Positions 6,432 through 8,435 of a DNA stretch of 8,435 nt are shown here, in pieces. Location: the NCBI GenBank assembly GCA_045589235.1, contig JAZNOR010000034.1, forward strand, positions 1 through 8,435. Direction: 5' to 3'. The stretch's first letter is position 1. Every line of letters starts with the position of its first letter. Origin of the DNA: RGIG7332 sp045589235. Lineage in GTDB: Bacteria; Bacillota; Clostridia; Oscillospirales; JAAYXM01. The notes under the pieces were generated by a model. The model searched no databases, had not been told where the DNA came from, and worked only from the letters and a program-made list of their open reading frames with translations. The position numbers were made by a program, and so were the translations under genes.

Positions 6432-6464
6432 AATCAAGTGGATTTATTCCACTTGATTTTTTTT
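6432..6464 (+). terminator. Intrinsic terminator of the membrane-protein gene
   Basis: An 11-bp perfect stem AATCAAGTGGA/TCCACTTGATT (6432-6442 with 6448-6458) closes the loop TTTAT and runs into T8 (6457-6464). It starts 14 bases after the stop codon. Its last T residues overlap the presumed -35 box of htpG, so the two units are tightly packed. Confidence 0.93.
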
Positions 6465-6492
6465 GCAATCAGGTGTATTATATAAATATAAA
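6463..6492 (+). promoter_or_regulatory. Probable sigma-A promoter of htpG
   Basis: TTGCAA (6463-6468) and TATAAA (6487-6492) are 18 bases apart. The -10 box directly abuts the CIRCE element, placing the expected start (about 6499) inside the left CIRCE arm, the usual arrangement for HrcA repression. An alternative pair is TTGATT (6453-6458) with TATTAT (6476-6481), spacing 17. The exact -35/-10 pairing is uncertain; the location is not. Confidence 0.65.
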
Positions 6493-6519
6493 TTAGCACT
6501 CTAAATGTGCGAGTGCTAA
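6493..6519 (+). promoter_or_regulatory. Perfect CIRCE element (HrcA operator)
   Basis: TTAGCACTC (6493-6501), a 9-base spacer and GAGTGCTAA (6511-6519) match the CIRCE consensus TTAGCACTC-N9-GAGTGCTAA at every defined position. CIRCE is bound by the heat-shock repressor HrcA, whose activity depends on GroEL, and it normally stands before groESL and the dnaK operon. Here it lies just downstream of the htpG -10 box and 20 bases before the ATG, so htpG should be derepressed on heat or protein-folding stress. The element would also be in the 5' leader and can fold as a hairpin in mRNA. Confidence 0.97.
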
Positions 6520-6538
6520 AAACGGAGGTATAAACATT

Positions 6539-8401
6539 ATGGCAAAAAAACAGTTTAAGGCTGAAAGCCGTCGCCTTTTAGACCTTATGATCAATTCAAT
6601 CTACACCAATCGCGAAATCTTTCTTCGCGAGCTTATATCAAATGCAAGTGATGCTACCGATAAGCGTTATTACAACGCGATTTCGGGCGGTGAAGCGGGG
6701 CTTATCCGTGAGGATTTATCAATTGAGATTGCGGTTGATAAAAATACACGCACGCTCACGATTTCCGACTCGGGCTGCGGTATGACCGAGGATGAACTCA
6801 ATTCAAACCTCGGCGTAATCGCAAAAAGCGGATCACTCGCATTTAAGAAGGAAAATGAAAATTTAGAAGATGTTGACATTATCGGTCAGTTCGGTGTTGG
6901 ATTCTATGCGGCGTTTATGGTAGCTAAAAAGGTTTCCGTTTTAACCCGTGCTGTAGGAAGTGAGACCGCTTTCCTCTGGGAATCCGACGGGGCAGACGGT
7001 TATACAATCACTGAAGCCGAACGCGACGAAGTTGGTACAACCATCGTCTTAACTCTTAAAGATAACACCGAGGAGGAATCCTTTGACGAATTCTTAGAGC
7101 AGTACCGCATCTCGGCGCTCGTTAAGAAGTATTCTGACTATATCCGCTATCCGATTAAGATGGATATGGTCACAACCAAGCCGATTGAAGACGGCAAAAC
7201 CGAAGAGATTGTTACAAACGAGGTGTTAAACTCACAGGTTCCGCTTTGGAAGAAGGAAAAGAGCGAGATTAAAGAAGATGAACTAAACACCTTCTATCAG
7301 TCAAAATTCCACGATTATGAAGCGCCTGCAAAGACGATTTATTCAAAAACCGAGGGTATGGTGTCTTACACCGCGCTTATGTTTGTTCCTGCAAATGCCC
7401 CGTTTGATTTCTATTCAAAGGACTATGAAAAGGGCCTTTCTCTCTACACAAACGGCGTTATGATAATGGAAAAATGCCCGGATTTAGTGCCCGATTACTT
7501 CAGCTTCGTGCGCGGCGTTGTCGATTCTCAGGATTTATCGCTAAATATCTCGCGTGAAATGCTCCAGCACGACCGTCAACTCAAGGTTATAGCAACGAGC
7601 ATCGAAAAGAAAATTCGCTCGGAATTATCAAGCTGGCTTAAGTCTGACCGCGAGGGTTATGAAAAATTCTTTGAAAAGTTCGGCCCGCAGCTTAAATACG
7701 GCGCGTATGCAAACTTCGGCATGAACAAAGATAAGCTCGCCGATTTGCTTTTATTCTATTCATCAAGCGAGAAAAAGCAGGTTACACTTTCTGAATACGT
7801 TGCGCGAATGAAAGAAAGTCAGGACAGCATCTATTTCGTGGCAGGTGAGAGCGTTTCAAAGCTCGACACACTTCCGCAGGTTGAATATTTAAAATCACGC
7901 GATATTGAAATTTTATATTTAACGGGCGAGGTAGATGAATTTGCCGTTCGTATGATGAATAGCTATAACGATAAGGTTTTCCGCTCAATCACCGAGGGCG
8001 ACATTTCACAGATGACTGATGATGAGAAAAAGGCGATTGAAGATAAAAATTCCGAAAATGCGGACTTACTCAATAAAATCAAGGAAATTTTAGGCGATAA
8101 GGTTCATGATGTTCGTCTCTCGGGTAGCCTTATGTCATCACCTGTTGCGTTCTCAACCGAGGGCGGAATGTCCTCTTCAATGGAGAAATTTTTAAACTCA
8201 ATGCCGAGTGGCGAAAAGGTTAAAGCGACAAGAATTTTAGAAATTAACGCAAACCACGAGATTTTAAATTCTCTCAAAGCAGCAGATGAGGATAAGCTCA
8301 AAACCTATGCCGGAATTCTCTATACTCAGGCTCAGCTCATCGACGGTATCGCACCAGAGGATCCGGTAGAGTTTGCGCGAGTAATTTGCTCGCTTATGTA
8401 A
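6539..8401 (+). CDS. htpG: Molecular chaperone HtpG (bacterial Hsp90)
   Basis: HtpG is the cytosolic, homodimeric, ATP-dependent Hsp90 chaperone, acting late in client folding together with DnaK. The 620-residue protein is full length for the bacterial family (about 620-630). The N-terminal GHKL ATPase domain shows YTNREIFLRELISNASDA (E31 as catalytic Glu, N35 as Mg-binding Asn), TLTISDSGCGM (D77, G79, G81), LGVIAKSG (91-98) and the ATP lid IIGQFGVGFYAAF (114-126). The middle domain carries SLNISREMLQ with the conserved ATP-contacting arginine at R339. The C-terminal dimerisation region includes LSGSLMSSPVAF and the helix around RILEINANHEIL. There is no eukaryotic MEEVD tail, as expected. 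The ATG follows SD GGAGGT (6524-6529) by 9 bases. It appears monocistronic, under a CIRCE-controlled promoter. Confidence 0.98.
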   Translation: MAKKQFKAESRRLLDLMINSIYTNREIFLRELISNASDATDKRYYNAISGGEAGLIREDLSIEIAVDKNTRTLTISDSGCGMTEDELNSNLGVIAKSGSLAFKKENENLEDVDIIGQFGVGFYAAFMVAKKVSVLTRAVGSETAFLWESDGADGYTITEAERDEVGTTIVLTLKDNTEEESFDEFLEQYRISALVKKYSDYIRYPIKMDMVTTKPIEDGKTEEIVTNEVLNSQVPLWKKEKSEIKEDELNTFYQSKFHDYEAPAKTIYSKTEGMVSYTALMFVPANAPFDFYSKDYEKGLSLYTNGVMIMEKCPDLVPDYFSFVRGVVDSQDLSLNISREMLQHDRQLKVIATSIEKKIRSELSSWLKSDREGYEKFFEKFGPQLKYGAYANFGMNKDKLADLLLFYSSSEKKQVTLSEYVARMKESQDSIYFVAGESVSKLDTLPQVEYLKSRDIEILYLTGEVDEFAVRMMNSYNDKVFRSITEGDISQMTDDEKKAIEDKNSENADLLNKIKEILGDKVHDVRLSGSLMSSPVAFSTEGGMSSSMEKFLNSMPSGEKVKATRILEINANHEILNSLKAADEDKLKTYAGILYTQAQLIDGIAPEDPVEFARVICSLM

Positions 8402-8409
8402 GTTGCACA

Positions 8410-8435
8410 AAAAATCAAAAAAATCATTGATTTTT
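8410..8435 (+). terminator. Possible htpG terminator, cut by the window edge
   Basis: AAAAATCA (8410-8417) can pair with TGATTTTT (8428-8435) around a 10-base loop, 8 bases after the htpG stop. The visible stem is A/T-rich and weak, and the window ends in the T-tract, so neither the full stem nor the U-run can be judged. Confidence 0.35.

Noticed and set aside
1..8435. CRISPR array, tRNA, rRNA, riboswitch, insertion sequence or defence system
   Set aside because: I saw no regularly spaced repeats, tRNA-like folds, long structured leader, transposase-like frame or terminal inverted repeats. All leaders are short (about 25-40 bases) and all sizeable real frames are accounted for by metabolic, chaperone, surface, regulatory or membrane proteins.

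Overview
The window reads as chromosome of a low-to-moderate GC, Gram-positive-type anaerobe, most likely a gut or rumen member of the Clostridia. This is an inference from several things: an S-layer-homology (SLH) surface protein end, strong Shine-Dalgarno sites (AGGAGG, GGAGGT), near-consensus sigma-A promoters, a perfect HrcA/CIRCE operator, and a galacturonate catabolic operon typical of plant-fibre degraders. Coding is dense, with every intergenic stretch under about 180 bases. I saw no mobile element, CRISPR array, tRNA or rRNA.

Layout. Positions 1-181 hold the last 59 codons of an SLH-domain protein, followed by a strong, nearly symmetrical terminator (186-220) and a second hairpin (238-268) shared with the convergent neighbour. 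Positions 274-1140 (minus) encode an AraC-family regulator with an N-terminal cupin-like sensor domain. It is divergent from a three-gene plus-strand operon: uxaB (1320-2801), uxaA (2801-4261) and uxaC (4289-5689). The roughly 180 bp between regulator and operon contain two sigma-A promoters pointing outward and short repeats that could bind the regulator. The operon ends in a clear terminator (5694-5719). A perfect-consensus promoter then drives a monocistronic small membrane protein (5794-6417, TTG start), possibly a diverged SdpI/DUF1648-type protein, which also has its own terminator. The last gene is htpG (6539-8401), the bacterial Hsp90, preceded by a perfect CIRCE element abutting its -10 box.

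How the genes work together. UxaC isomerises D-galacturonate to D-tagaturonate (and glucuronate to fructuronate), UxaB reduces tagaturonate to D-altronate, and UxaA dehydrates altronate to 2-keto-3-deoxygluconate (KDG). The operon therefore covers galacturonate to KDG. The uptake system, KDG kinase and KDPG aldolase are not in the window and must lie elsewhere. The divergent AraC-type protein is the obvious candidate uronate-responsive regulator. The membrane protein and htpG look like independent transcription units.

I did not find a convincing novel multi-gene system. The most informative points are regulatory: CIRCE control of htpG, the repeats in the divergent uxa/araC promoter region, the start-codon corrections for the regulator and the membrane protein, and the perfect-consensus promoter in front of an uncharacterised membrane protein.
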